Assembly: GCA_049840475.1 (NCBI GenBank) | Contig: JASGKX010000003.1 | Span: 186,001 to 250,000, forward strand | Direction of reading: 5' to 3' | DNA length: 64,000 nt | From: JBGVSA01 sp049840475 | Lineage (GTDB): Bacteria; Pseudomonadota; Gammaproteobacteria; Burkholderiales; Rhodocyclaceae | Shown here: piece after piece, positions 18,201 through 27,398 of the stretch | How the letters are laid out: every line of letters begins with the position of its first letter | Position numbering within the stretch: position 1 is the first letter of the stretch | The notes under the pieces: model-generated | Databases searched by the model: none | What the model saw: the letters and a program-made list of their open reading frames with translations, nothing else | Told to the model about the DNA's origin: nothing | Made by a program: the position numbers and the translations under genes

Positions 18201-18516
18201 GGTCAAAAGGGGCTGCGGGAGGAAGGTCCGCATTCTACGTGCAGGCGCCTATCGCGGCGAGGCTGCTTATTTCGCCCCGATGACAGCCGGACCGGTCTCA
18301 GGTGGTGGGCTGTTTCCATTGAGCCGGGCAAACGCGGCGTTCGTCGGGCGCAGGTGGCGCCTGTCCGGACGACGAACGCATATGCGCAAATCGGGTTCGA
18401 GCGCGCTGGCGTCAAGATCAGCGCTGCCCGACGTGGCGGTGCAGGGCCGAGAGACAGGGCCGCGTGCGCCGCCAGCACACCGCGACGCGCATTTTTTTGC
18501 CTATAGAGGAAGACGA
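18201..18516. other. Divergent intergenic region between bioF and the TRAP binding protein gene
   Basis: These 316 bases should hold promoters for both flanking genes. It contains no reading frame that looks coding and no clear BirA-type operator that I could recognise. Confidence 0.5.
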
Positions 18517-19506
18517 ATGATGAAGTCTGGATTGCGGGACCTGGCGGCGGCTCTGGCCTTTGCCTTCGGGATGACTGGCGCAGCGAGCGCCGCAACGACG
18601 CTGGTTTCGGCCGAAACGCAGAAGCCGGATCACCCGGTGACGCAGGCGCAGGAATTCATGGCCCGTACGCTGGCAGAGCGCACTTCGGGCGAACTGGTCA
18701 TGCAGATCAAGCCCAACAGCGAACTGGGCAATGAGTCGCAGGTCGTGGAAAAGCTGCGCAAGGGCGAAATCGCAATGGGGCGGGTGAATCTGGCGGTGCT
18801 GGCTGACACGGTGCCGGCGGTGAAGCTGCTGAGCCTGCCGTATCTTTTCCGCTCGCGCGATCACATGTGGAATGTGCTGCGTGGTGATTTCGGCAAACGC
18901 ATGGAGTCCGAGATCGAGCAGACAGGCATGGTGGCAATCACTTTCTTCGACAGTGGCACGCGCAATTTTTACAGTGTGAAGAAGCCTATCCGTACGCGCT
19001 CGGACTTTGAAGGCATGCGTATTCGCGTGCAACCGTCGCCGGTGTACAAAGACCTGATCTCGCAACTGGGTGGTGTACCGGTTGTGCTGGCCTACGACAA
19101 GGTGTTGGATGCGCTCAAGAACAACGAGATCGATGCGGCCGAAAACAATCTGCCGTCGTACGTAAGCACCGACCACTATAAGTACGCCAAGTATCTGAGC
19201 CTGGACGAGCACTCGATGGTGCCGGAAGTGCTGCTGATGTCGAAAAAGGCGTGGCAAGCGCTGCCGCCGCAACAGCAGATCGTGCTCAAGCAGTCGGCCG
19301 AACAAGCATCCGAATACATGACCAAGCTGTGGGCGGGCAAGGAGCGTGAAGCACTGGAGACCGCGCGCAAGGCTGGTGTGACGATCATTCCGAAGTCACA
19401 ACTGGCACAGACGGGCATCGAATCGTTCGCCGTGAAGCTCTATACGAAGTACGTGACGAACGACAAGGATCTGGAGACCGTGCTCAAGATCGTGAGCGCA
19501 AAGTAA
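18517..19506 (+). CDS. TRAP transporter substrate-binding protein (DctP family)
   Basis: The 329-residue periplasmic protein has a signal peptide (MMKSGLRDLAAALAFAFG..., cut near ASA) and the DctP pattern: DHPVTQAQEFMARTLAERT, a GEIAMGRVN stretch, FFDSGTRNFYSVKKPI, the FEGMRIRVQPSPVY segment with the carboxylate-binding Arg, and EIDAAENNLPSYV. It should bind an organic acid for a tripartite ATP-independent transporter. No DctQ or DctM gene is adjacent; a terminator follows directly, so the membrane subunits are elsewhere. The ATG at 18517 follows AGAGGA. The substrate is not known. Confidence 0.9.
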   Translation: MMKSGLRDLAAALAFAFGMTGAASAATTLVSAETQKPDHPVTQAQEFMARTLAERTSGELVMQIKPNSELGNESQVVEKLRKGEIAMGRVNLAVLADTVPAVKLLSLPYLFRSRDHMWNVLRGDFGKRMESEIEQTGMVAITFFDSGTRNFYSVKKPIRTRSDFEGMRIRVQPSPVYKDLISQLGGVPVVLAYDKVLDALKNNEIDAAENNLPSYVSTDHYKYAKYLSLDEHSMVPEVLLMSKKAWQALPPQQQIVLKQSAEQASEYMTKLWAGKEREALETARKAGVTIIPKSQLAQTGIESFAVKLYTKYVTNDKDLETVLKIVSAK

Positions 19507-19530
19507 TACGGCGGTCCTGTTATGAGATCG

Positions 19531-19556
19531 AAAACGGCGCCTGCGGGCGCCGTTTT
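19531..19556 (+). terminator. Terminator of the TRAP binding protein gene
   Basis: AAAACGGCGCC and GGCGCCGTTTT pair over 11 bases around a TGCG loop and end in a short T run. It lies 25 bases after the stop codon. Confidence 0.85.
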
Positions 19557-19620
19557 CATTTGCGGAAGGGCGTGCGCGCAGAGGCGAGGGCGCCTTTTGT
19601 GGTTCCGCTGTTTTGTGCAG

Positions 19621-19654
19621 ACAAAAAAAAGAACGGCGCCCGCAGGCGCCGTTC
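19621..19654 (-). terminator. Terminator of the pyrophosphatase gene
   Basis: GAACGGCGCC and GGCGCCGTTC form a 10-bp stem around a CGCA loop; on the - strand the stem is followed by a long T run. Its core is the exact reverse complement of the terminator core at 19535-19552. Confidence 0.88.
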
Positions 19655-19679
19655 TTGTACTACTGGTTGCTTAGACCGA

Positions 19680-22214
19680 TCAGCCTTCTTGCGTACTCAG
19701 TCTTTTGCTGCCCTCCGCAGCCGACGTTTCCGCCGGGGAGTCGATGCGCATGCCGTAGAAGCTGCGATAGACGAAGAACATGTTGATGAGCAGGAACACG
19801 CCTGCCAGCGTCCAAGCCAGATTGCCTTGGCCGTTGGCTTGCATGCCGACCGACATTTCGACTGCCAGCAGGCCGAACAGCGTCGTGAACTTGATGATCG
19901 GGTTCATCGCCACCGAAGAGGTGTCCTTGAACGGGTCACCCACGGTGTCGCCCACAACCGCTGCGTCGTGCAGGGCGGTACCCTTGGCGCGCAGTTCGGT
20001 TTCAACGATCTTCTTGGCGTTGTCCCATGCGCCGCCAGCGTTGGCCATGAACACAGCTTGGTACAGGCCGATCACCGCGATGGAGATCAGGTAGCCGATG
20101 AAGAAGAACGGCTCGATGAACGCACAGGCCAGCGTGCCGAAGAACACTGCCATGAAGATGTTGAACATGCCCTTCTGCGCGTACTGCGTGCAGATTTCAA
20201 CCACGCGCTTGCTGTCCTTGACCGAAGCCTTGGTCGCGCCGTCGAGCTTGATGTTCGCCTTGATGAACTCAACTGCGCGGTAAGCGCCGGTCGACACCGC
20301 TTGCGTCGATGCGCCGGAGAACCAGAAGATCGTCGCGCCGCCGGACACCAGACCCAGCAGGAACGGCGGGTAGATGATCGACAGGTGCGACAGTTGCTCG
20401 GTCAGACCGTTGGTCAGCAGCATGATGATCGAGAACACCATGGTCGTAGCGCCCACCACGGCAGTGCCGATCAGCACCGGCTTGGCGGTTGCCTTGAAGG
20501 TGTTGCCCGCGCCGTCGTTCTCTTCCAGCAGGTCCTTGGCGACGTCGAAGTCGACCTTGAAGCCGAAGTCCTTTTCGATTTCCTTCTCGATGTTCGGCAG
20601 TTGCTCGATGGTCGACAGTTCATACACGGACTGTGCGTTGTCGGTCACGGGGCCGTAGCTATCGACGGCGATGGTCACCGGACCCATGCCGAGGAAGCCG
20701 AAAGCCACCAGGCCGAACGCGAACACGGCCGCCATCACGGCACCCTTGGTCGGATCGGGGTTGATGACCGAAGCCAGGTCGTGGCCCGAGATCAGCGCTG
20801 CAACGCCCATCAGCAGGACGATCACAACACCCATCCAGAATGCCGAGAAGTTACCTGCGGTCAGGCCGGCCAGAATGTTCAGGCTGGCGCCACCTTCGCG
20901 CGAGGCGGTCACGACTTCACGCACATGGCGCGAGCTGGTCGAGGTGAATGCCTTTACCACTTCGGGGATGACTGCACCGGCCAGCGTACCGCAGGTGATG
21001 ATCAGCGACAGTTGCCACCACAGGTTGGAGTACACCTCGCCATTGATCGTGATGTTGCCGATCAGTGCGTGCGAGACCAGGAAGGTCAGCACCAGCGAAA
21101 CGATCGAAGTGATCCACACCAGCGACGTCAGCGGCGCTTCGAAGTTGAAGCGCTGTGCATTGCTGTACTTGCTCTTGGCGATCATTTCGTTGAACAGGTA
21201 CGACGCGCCCGAGGCGATGATCATCATCACGCGCATGACGAAGATCCACACCAGCAGTTGGACCTGCACGGCTGCATCGGGAACCGCCAGCATGATGAAA
21301 CTGACCAGCGCCACGCCCGTCACGCCGTAGGTTTCGAAACCGTCGGCCGTCGGGCCAACGGAGTCGCCTGCGTTGTCGCCCACGCAGTCAGCGATCACGC
21401 CGGGGTTGCGTGCGTCGTCTTCCTTGATCTTGAAGACGATCTTCATCAGGTCGGAGCCGATGTCAGCGATCTTGGTGAAGATGCCGCCCGCGATACGCAG
21501 AGCCGCAGCGCCGAGCGACTCGCCGATAGCGAAACCGATGAAGCACTTGCCGGCCAGCGAGGGATCGATGAACAGCAGGATCGCCAGCATGATCAGCAGT
21601 TCGGTCGAGATCAGCAGCATGCCGATCGAGATGCCGGACTTCAGCGGAATGGCATAGCACGGGAAGCCCTTGCCTTGCAGCGCGGCGAACGCGGTGCGGC
21701 TGTTGGCCAGCGTGTTGATGCGGATACCGAACCACGCCACGCCGTAGGAGCCCGCGATACCGACCAGCGAGAACAGCAGGATGATGATCACGTCGCTCAC
21801 CGACATCGACTGGATCCAGCCGAAGTAGGCGACGATGATCACAGCGATGAAGGCTTCCAAGATCAGCAGGAACTTGCCCTGCGTGAAGAGATACGTTTTG
21901 CAGGTCTCGTAGATCAGTTCCGAGACTTCGGCCATGGAGCGATGCACAGGCATGCGCTTGACCTGCCCGTAGATGACTGCACCGAAGAGAAGACCCAACG
22001 CACAGATCAGCAGACCGCCCAGGAGGAGGTGCGAGCCCGTCATGCCGCCCATGAAGGTGGCGAGGTTCGGGTCATTGAGATTGGGCAGTACGAGGTTGGC
22101 TTCGCCACCTGCAGAGGCGAATGCGGCGCCCGGTGCAAGGAGCGCACCAAGGCTGGCGAGGAGAATCGTCGCAAGACGACTTCCGGCCGATCTTACAGAA
22201 CCTGCAATAGACAT
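19680..22214 (-). CDS. hppA: Membrane-bound ion-pumping pyrophosphatase
   Basis: The 844-residue inner-membrane protein hydrolyses pyrophosphate and pumps H+ (or Na+). It has about 16 hydrophobic spans. Catalytic loops are visible: EDDARNPGVIADCVGDNAGDSVG in two overlapping pieces near residue 245, DSYGPVTDNAQ, and the C-terminal MANAGGAWDNAKK. The K+-dependence position reads GNTFKAT: a Lys follows in the place where K+-dependent forms have Ala, so it should be K+-independent. The first catalytic loop differs from the usual DVGADLVGKVE form and reads DIGSDLMKIVFKIK. The ATG at 22214 follows GGAG by eight bases. An N-terminal hydrophobic segment may be a signal or a first span. Confidence 0.93.
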   Translation of the reverse strand: MSIAGSVRSAGSRLATILLASLGALLAPGAAFASAGGEANLVLPNLNDPNLATFMGGMTGSHLLLGGLLICALGLLFGAVIYGQVKRMPVHRSMAEVSELIYETCKTYLFTQGKFLLILEAFIAVIIVAYFGWIQSMSVSDVIIILLFSLVGIAGSYGVAWFGIRINTLANSRTAFAALQGKGFPCYAIPLKSGISIGMLLISTELLIMLAILLFIDPSLAGKCFIGFAIGESLGAAALRIAGGIFTKIADIGSDLMKIVFKIKEDDARNPGVIADCVGDNAGDSVGPTADGFETYGVTGVALVSFIMLAVPDAAVQVQLLVWIFVMRVMMIIASGASYLFNEMIAKSKYSNAQRFNFEAPLTSLVWITSIVSLVLTFLVSHALIGNITINGEVYSNLWWQLSLIITCGTLAGAVIPEVVKAFTSTSSRHVREVVTASREGGASLNILAGLTAGNFSAFWMGVVIVLLMGVAALISGHDLASVINPDPTKGAVMAAVFAFGLVAFGFLGMGPVTIAVDSYGPVTDNAQSVYELSTIEQLPNIEKEIEKDFGFKVDFDVAKDLLEENDGAGNTFKATAKPVLIGTAVVGATTMVFSIIMLLTNGLTEQLSHLSIIYPPFLLGLVSGGATIFWFSGASTQAVSTGAYRAVEFIKANIKLDGATKASVKDSKRVVEICTQYAQKGMFNIFMAVFFGTLACAFIEPFFFIGYLISIAVIGLYQAVFMANAGGAWDNAKKIVETELRAKGTALHDAAVVGDTVGDPFKDTSSVAMNPIIKFTTLFGLLAVEMSVGMQANGQGNLAWTLAGVFLLINMFFVYRSFYGMRIDSPAETSAAEGSKRLSTQEG

Positions 22215-22954
22215 ACGGGTCTCCGTCTCTAAATCATTGTTGTGAGCGACAGAAGACCCGGTGTGGAGCGTGGTGATACGGCTTGGCGCCCCGCGAAGGC
22301 CATCTTTCGCCTTGTGCAATGATTCTCTCGTCATCGCCTATTAGGGTTGACGGGAATCAATGGGTGAGAAGCCTCCGTATTTTTTCCGACGCGAATGCTC
22401 GCATAGGCGTAAATGCTATTGTCATGAGTTCATTAATGGCCTGAATCGGCGGCGAAAATCCGTTTATCGTTGCTAACATGCGGGCTTATGGCGACATCAA
22501 ACACTTCCATTGGATTTGGTGGGCGGGTCTTCGTAGACTTCAATCACGGCGAAAGCCAACCCTCAAATCCCAAATGAAAGAGAGAGCGCCATGACACAAA
22601 ATCACAGTTCCGTTCCCTTCGTCTGCGATGCTGAACTCAACCAGCATTTCGCACCGAATCTTCTGACGTGGTTCCTCCTGCGCGGTATCCGCGAACTGAG
22701 CAGCGCACGCCTTTTTGGTTCGCTGGGTCACTCACACGGCCGGCTGTCCACGCAATGACGGGTTGTATCGGGGTCGCGTGAGCCTGTCGTGGCTCAGCGC
22801 GGCTTCGAGATGGTTGCAAATTCCTACAGTTTTTCCCTAACGATTTAATGAACCTCAAATAGCTGGTCCGAAGGTGTTTCTATCCTCCGGGGACGTTTGT
22901 GCCTTTTGCGCAGACGCTTCTCAACGCTTCGGAGAAGGGCTCGTCCCTCCAGCC
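22215..22954. other. Long intergenic region between hppA and the P-loop protein gene
   Basis: About 740 bases separate two divergent genes. Apart from one doubtful 55-codon frame (22591-22758) I see no gene, RNA or clear terminator. The middle part (22400-22500) is less GC-rich than the flanks, which suits promoters. The run GGAGAAGGG at 22931 lies 16 bases before the ATG at 22955, too far for a standard ribosome site. Confidence 0.5.
22591..22758 (+). CDS. Possible 55-residue small protein
   Basis: An ATG at 22591 opens 55 codons with a GAGAGAG stretch upstream. The product begins MTQNHSSVPFVCDAELNQHF and contains a hydrophobic stretch (LLTWFLLRGI). A six-codon frame (MKERAP) at 22574 ends in a TGA that overlaps this start as ATGA. 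I do not recognise a family. It could be chance; the codon use is not strongly that of the neighbours. Confidence 0.25.
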   Translation: MTQNHSSVPFVCDAELNQHFAPNLLTWFLLRGIRELSSARLFGSLGHSHGRLSTQ

Positions 22955-24913
22955 ATGACGACAAAATCCACCCCCGATACGATCGACTTCAAGGCCGAGT
23001 GGTCTCGCCTTGGTTTGCCCCCGCACGTTATCGAAGTTCTCGGCGCCGCTCCGGCGCTGTATGTCGCCAACAAACGCGAAGACCTGCTTGATTGGGCGCT
23101 TGGCCGTGAGGCTGGCACCACTGACTGGCGCCAATCCAACCGCGACGACAAGGGCGAATTTGAATCCGTGTTCGATGTTGCTGGCATGGGCGCGGTGGTC
23201 GAGGCTGTCGTGACCAAGGCTCGCAACGGCCTGGCGATCAACTTTCCCGATCCGAAAATGCGTCGCCGCGATCCCGATGCGATGGTGATCGGCGATTGCC
23301 TGCCGACCGACAAGCCCACCTATGTGGACCGGTTCGGCGAGAAATTCGACCGTACCCGTCAGCAGACGCTCGATTGGCTGAAGAAGCAGGAGCTGGTCGT
23401 AGTGCCGTTCTATGCCGGCCCGGACGAACTAGGCTACGGTGCGCTGCTGGTGTGCCCGAAGCAAGCCGCTTTCTTTGCCGGCGCACTGGCCGATCTGCAA
23501 GGCATGATTCCCGGCGACCAAGTGCCGTTGACGTTTCGTCTGACTGGCGGCGTCATTTTCGTCGCGCCGCCGTTCCGCCACACCCACTTCGATGGCAAGC
23601 AGGTGGTAGTGCATGCACGCACCTCATCGCATCAGGAGGTGTTTGCCTACAACCTGTACCCGGGGCCGAGCGCGAAGAAGGGCGTGTATTCGCTGCTGCT
23701 CGATATCGGTGAGCGCGAAGGCTGGACCACCAACCATTGCGCCGCTGTCGGCGTAGTGACGCCGTATGACAACCAGATCGTGATCATGCACGAAGGGGCG
23801 TCTGGTGGCGGCAAGAGCGAGATGACCGAACACATCCATCGCATGGAAGACGGTCGTCTTCTGCTGGGCAAGAACGTGGTGACTGGTGAAGAGCGCACGT
23901 TGGTGCTGCCTGAGGCCTGTCGCCTGAACCCCATGGCGGACGACATGGCCGTGGCCCACCCGCATTACAACGAAGGCCAGACCAAGCTCAGCATCAACGA
24001 TGCAGAGAACGGTTGGTTTGTGCGCGTTGACCACATCAAGGGGTACGGCACCGATCCGCACCTTGAACGCCTGTGCATTCAGCCGCCGCGCCCGCTGATC
24101 TTCCTGAACCATTACATTGTGCCCGGTGGCAATTGCCTGATCTGGGAACACATTGAAGACGCGCCGGGCAAGCCGTGCTCGAATCCGCGTGTGATCATCC
24201 CGCGCGATCTCGTCGATGGCATTTCCGAAGGCCCGGTTTCGGTCAACATCCGTAGCTTTGGCGTGCGTTGCCCACCTACACATAAGGACAGCCGCCAGTA
24301 CGGCATTCTGGGCATGCTGCATATCTTGAATCCGGCGTTGGCATGGCTATGGCGTCTGGTTGCGCCGCGTGGTCACGCTAACCCGAGCATCCAGGACAGC
24401 AAGGGCATGCAGTCGGAAGGCGTGGGCTCATACTGGGCGTTCTGCACGGGGCGCCGCGTTGATCAGGCCAACCTGTTGTTGCGCCAGATCGTGACGAACA
24501 CCGACACGCGTCACATCCTGATCCCGAACCAGTACATCGGTGCGTGGAAGGTGGGCTTCATGTCCGAGTGGATTGCGCGTGAGTATCTGGCCCGCCGTGG
24601 CAGTGCGCGCTTCCAGCGCGATCAACTGGTGGAAAGCACCTGCCCGCTGCTGGGATACGTACCCAAGCAGATCCGTGTGGAAGGTTCGTTCGTGTCGCCG
24701 GTGTTCCTGCACGTGCAAAACCAACAGGAAGGCGGCCAGGAAGTATTCGATGAAGGCGCACGCCAGTGGCGAGAGTTCTTCAAGCGCGAGCTGGAACCGT
24801 TCCTGACGTCGGACCTTGATCCGTTGGGTCGCAAGATCATTGAGGCATGCATGAACGACGCCACGCAAGACGAATACTGGCGCCTGATTCCGCACCAGAT
24901 CTTCAAGGACTGA
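22955..24913 (+). CDS. Large P-loop protein of unknown function (DUF4914-like)
   Basis: The 652-residue cytoplasmic protein has no signal peptide or membrane span. I recall a DUF4914 family of this length and style but am not certain of the name. Residues 279-289 read HEGASGGGKSE, a P-loop of the GxSGxGKS(E) kind found in HPr kinase and PEP carboxykinase. Other Asp/His/Arg-rich patches include APPFRHTHFDGK, DKPTYVDRFGEKFD and IPNQYIGAWKVGF. It should bind a nucleotide and may be a kinase or carboxykinase-like enzyme, but the reaction is unknown. The start is at the first ATG that fits the compact N-terminus; an upstream GTG at 22874 is possible. It stands alone, with a terminator after it. 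Confidence 0.8.
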   Translation: MTTKSTPDTIDFKAEWSRLGLPPHVIEVLGAAPALYVANKREDLLDWALGREAGTTDWRQSNRDDKGEFESVFDVAGMGAVVEAVVTKARNGLAINFPDPKMRRRDPDAMVIGDCLPTDKPTYVDRFGEKFDRTRQQTLDWLKKQELVVVPFYAGPDELGYGALLVCPKQAAFFAGALADLQGMIPGDQVPLTFRLTGGVIFVAPPFRHTHFDGKQVVVHARTSSHQEVFAYNLYPGPSAKKGVYSLLLDIGEREGWTTNHCAAVGVVTPYDNQIVIMHEGASGGGKSEMTEHIHRMEDGRLLLGKNVVTGEERTLVLPEACRLNPMADDMAVAHPHYNEGQTKLSINDAENGWFVRVDHIKGYGTDPHLERLCIQPPRPLIFLNHYIVPGGNCLIWEHIEDAPGKPCSNPRVIIPRDLVDGISEGPVSVNIRSFGVRCPPTHKDSRQYGILGMLHILNPALAWLWRLVAPRGHANPSIQDSKGMQSEGVGSYWAFCTGRRVDQANLLLRQIVTNTDTRHILIPNQYIGAWKVGFMSEWIAREYLARRGSARFQRDQLVESTCPLLGYVPKQIRVEGSFVSPVFLHVQNQQEGGQEVFDEGARQWREFFKRELEPFLTSDLDPLGRKIIEACMNDATQDEYWRLIPHQIFKD

Positions 24914-24939
24914 TTCCGCGCGCCCCTCAGATCAAAAAC

Positions 24940-24969
24940 CCCGCCGGACTATTCGGCGGGTTTTTTTTT
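24940..24969 (+). terminator. Terminator of the P-loop protein gene
   Basis: CCCGCCG and CGGCGGG form a 7-bp stem with a 7-base loop, followed by nine T. The left A run also allows weak action on the opposite strand, where the glycosyltransferase gene ends. Confidence 0.88.
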
Positions 24970-24996
24970 GCCCATGATCTGAAGGGATGGGCCGAG

Positions 24997-26133
24997 TCAG
25001 TGTGCAGTAGTGCAGTGCTGCAAGTACTGGTTGATCGAATAGTCGGCACGGAACCTCTGCAACATGGCGTCAGTAATGATCGGGTAGACGTTCAGCGCGC
25101 GGTCGATGCGTTCGGCAAGTTGCATCGGGGCATTGCGGTCGCACAGAAAGCTGGCCAGCGCGCCGGTAAGAATCTCTCTCGGCCCGGTCGGGCAGTCGGT
25201 GCTCACCACCGGCGTGCCGAGGATCAGCGATTCGATCAACACGGTGGGCAGGCCTTCGCTATCGGAGGCCATGGCGAACAGGTCGGCGTGCTTGATCCAC
25301 GGATACGGATTGCGCTGGAAGCCTGGCATGACAATGCGATCACGCAAGCCGAGCTCATCGATCAGCTCATCCACCTTCTGCTGCCATGCACGATCAGCGG
25401 CCGTGTACGCACCACCGATAAGCACTAGCCGGTGCGTCCGTCGCGCGCGGCTTGCCGCATACGCTTTGAGCAGAACGTCTTGCCGTTTGCGACGTTCGAA
25501 TTTCGCGGCGTACACAATGTACGGACCTTCGATGGGAGGTGCGTACTTGTCGCCCTGGCTGCGAATGAACTCGAAGTCGAACGGGTTATAGATCGTGCGG
25601 ATGGTGCGAGGCGTGACGCCCACGTCTCCGACGATTTCGTCCTGCAAAGCGTCCGACACAGTGATGATGTGCCGATCTGAATACACTGCACGGAAACGCA
25701 GATGCCAGCGTACTGACCGAATAAGGCGCTTCAGGCCGGTCTTGTCGCCGATCTTGGCATTGAGATACTTGCGCATCGAATTCCGGTAACGGATGAACAC
25801 CCGGTCCAGCCCGGCGATACGCGAAAGGCGATCCGCGTCTTCTGCATTCGAAATGAAGAAATCGAACGGATGGCCGTCGCTTTCCACGTCGGCGACCAAG
25901 CGGCGCAATTGCCAGGCCAGCAAGAGTTTGTTCAGCGCCCGAATGTTTGTGACATGTCCGTCATCGGACAGGGTGTGGATACGAATATTGCTGGGAACGT
26001 CGTGCTGGATCTCGTTCTTGACGAGTACGACGTGGACGTCATGCCCTTGTTGCTGAAACTCCTGGGCAAAATTCAATACGACGCGTTCGGCGCCACCACC
26101 GATAAGCGAGTCAATCAGAAGACCGATTCTCAT
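24997..26133 (-). CDS. Glycosyltransferase family 4 protein
   Basis: The 378-residue enzyme has a GT-B layout. The N-terminal donor-independent domain begins MRIGLLIDSLIGGGAERVVL, the GAER glycine-rich loop of many polysaccharide glycosyltransferases. The C-terminal domain has YAAKFERRKRQDVLLKAYA, the phosphate-contacting region, and the conserved MASDSEGLPTVLIESLILGTPV, with the catalytic-domain Glu-x7-Glu pattern. It should transfer a sugar to a lipid-linked or LPS acceptor. It stands alone, so the acceptor is unknown; the nearby oxidoreductase is separated by a hairpin. The gene is intact. Confidence 0.88.
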   Translation of the reverse strand: MRIGLLIDSLIGGGAERVVLNFAQEFQQQGHDVHVVLVKNEIQHDVPSNIRIHTLSDDGHVTNIRALNKLLLAWQLRRLVADVESDGHPFDFFISNAEDADRLSRIAGLDRVFIRYRNSMRKYLNAKIGDKTGLKRLIRSVRWHLRFRAVYSDRHIITVSDALQDEIVGDVGVTPRTIRTIYNPFDFEFIRSQGDKYAPPIEGPYIVYAAKFERRKRQDVLLKAYAASRARRTHRLVLIGGAYTAADRAWQQKVDELIDELGLRDRIVMPGFQRNPYPWIKHADLFAMASDSEGLPTVLIESLILGTPVVSTDCPTGPREILTGALASFLCDRNAPMQLAERIDRALNVYPIITDAMLQRFRADYSINQYLQHCTTAH

Positions 26134-26314
26134 GCTGCCAGGTACGGTCTGCGGGGGGAGGTCGCAGATCGTTAGCTATTTAATATTTTCTGGATGCTAC
26201 GCCTGTGCAGCGCACAATCAGTTTCTGGACGGGGTAAGAATGTAAGAAAGTGCTACCGATCGAATACTTGCAGACGAGCGCCGATTGTCTGCGCGGTTTG
26301 CATTTCAGATATGA

Positions 26315-26340
26315 ATGCCCCGCCATGATTGACGGGGCAT
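26315..26340 (-). terminator. Hairpin after the oxidoreductase gene
   Basis: ATGCCCCG and CGGGGCAT form an 8-bp stem with a 10-base loop just after the stop of the Gfo/Idh/MocA gene. The T run is weak on the - strand, so termination may be partial. Confidence 0.5.
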
Positions 26341-26354
26341 TGGGGCGACAACGG

Positions 26355-27329
26355 TTACAGCTTGCCGTAGATGCGCAGGATCAGTTCTGTGGCGCGGCGG
26401 CCGTCGGCGGCATCGGCCAAGGGCTTGCTGCCATTTGCGATGGCCTGCTCGAAATCACGGATGACAGCTTCGTGGCGCGACGTGTCGGCTACTGCCGCGC
26501 TGCGGGCGCCGTCGTCCGGGCGCGGTGCCACGGCGCTGGCGGGGTTGGGCACGCCGTTAACGTTCCATGCATGGATGCGGTCATCCTGCATCGTGAAGGT
26601 GCCTTTTTCGCAGATCACTTCCAGGCGCGCCGGATAACCAGGGCGCGCGCAAGTCGATGCGACGATCGTACCAATCATGCCGTTGTCATGGCGCAACAAG
26701 GCGGCTCCATGATCTTCGGCTTCCATGTCATGGGCGAAGGTGCCCAGCTGGCTCATGACCTGGCTCGGCATGCCGAAGAACCAGATGTAATTGTCGATGT
26801 TGTGCGAGGCCTGCTGGATGAAAGGGCCGCCACCGTCAATAGCCCAGCCGCCGCGATAGTCGCCACTGTCGTAATAGGCTTGGTCACGCCAGAAGCGGCA
26901 TGACAGGTCGGCTGCATAGACGCGCCCCAGTTCTCCGGCTTCAAGCAATTTCTTGACAGCAACGTTGTCAGGATTGGTTCGGCGCTGAAAGGCCACCGCC
27001 AGCTGAACGCCAACTGCGTCGCATGCCGCGACCATCTTGTCCATGGCTTCCACCGTAATATCCAGCGGCTTTTCGGTCAGTACATGCTTGCCCAGCGAGG
27101 CGGCTTCGATGGCGCTGATGTGATGCAAGCCATTTGGCGAGGTGATGATCACGGCGTCGAACGGCGTCTGGATTTCCGCCAATGAAGCGCGACATTCGAG
27201 ATGCGGCGCATCCTTTGGCGTCCTGCCGCTGCGTGACACACAGCCGACCAACTCACTGTCCGGCAGGTTCTTGAAGGCGGCGACGTAGGTGTTGCTGATG
27301 TTGCCCGTGCCGACGATGACGTAACGCAT
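26355..27329 (-). CDS. Gfo/Idh/MocA family oxidoreductase
   Basis: The 324-residue protein has an N-terminal Rossmann domain (MRYVIVGTGNISNTYVAAF, NAD(P)-binding GxGxxS-like) and the family motif EKPLDITVE near residue 90, followed by the C-terminal alpha/beta domain. Such enzymes oxidise or reduce sugars, sugar acids or inositols. The ATG at 27329 has GGAGG at a good distance. It follows the KdgF-like gene in the same direction after 247 bases and shares an operator-like site upstream. A role in uronate metabolism is plausible but inferred; the family is too broad to name the substrate. Confidence 0.88.
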   Translation of the reverse strand: MRYVIVGTGNISNTYVAAFKNLPDSELVGCVSRSGRTPKDAPHLECRASLAEIQTPFDAVIITSPNGLHHISAIEAASLGKHVLTEKPLDITVEAMDKMVAACDAVGVQLAVAFQRRTNPDNVAVKKLLEAGELGRVYAADLSCRFWRDQAYYDSGDYRGGWAIDGGGPFIQQASHNIDNYIWFFGMPSQVMSQLGTFAHDMEAEDHGAALLRHDNGMIGTIVASTCARPGYPARLEVICEKGTFTMQDDRIHAWNVNGVPNPASAVAPRPDDGARSAAVADTSRHEAVIRDFEQAIANGSKPLADAADGRRATELILRIYGKL

Positions 27330-27398
27330 GTTTCCTCCCGTGTCTGTGGTGCTCGCCGCCATGGCGGCGCCGTGCAGATGCTATTGCTGGAAACAAAG

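Noticed and set aside
19560..22232. An 890-codon open frame on the + strand
   Set aside because: It lies exactly opposite hppA and is rich in His, Asp, Gln and Arg, the typical shadow of a GC-rich gene.
22874..22954. Longer start for the P-loop protein at a GTG
   Set aside because: The extra 27 residues look like intergenic sequence (Cys-rich, no ribosome site).
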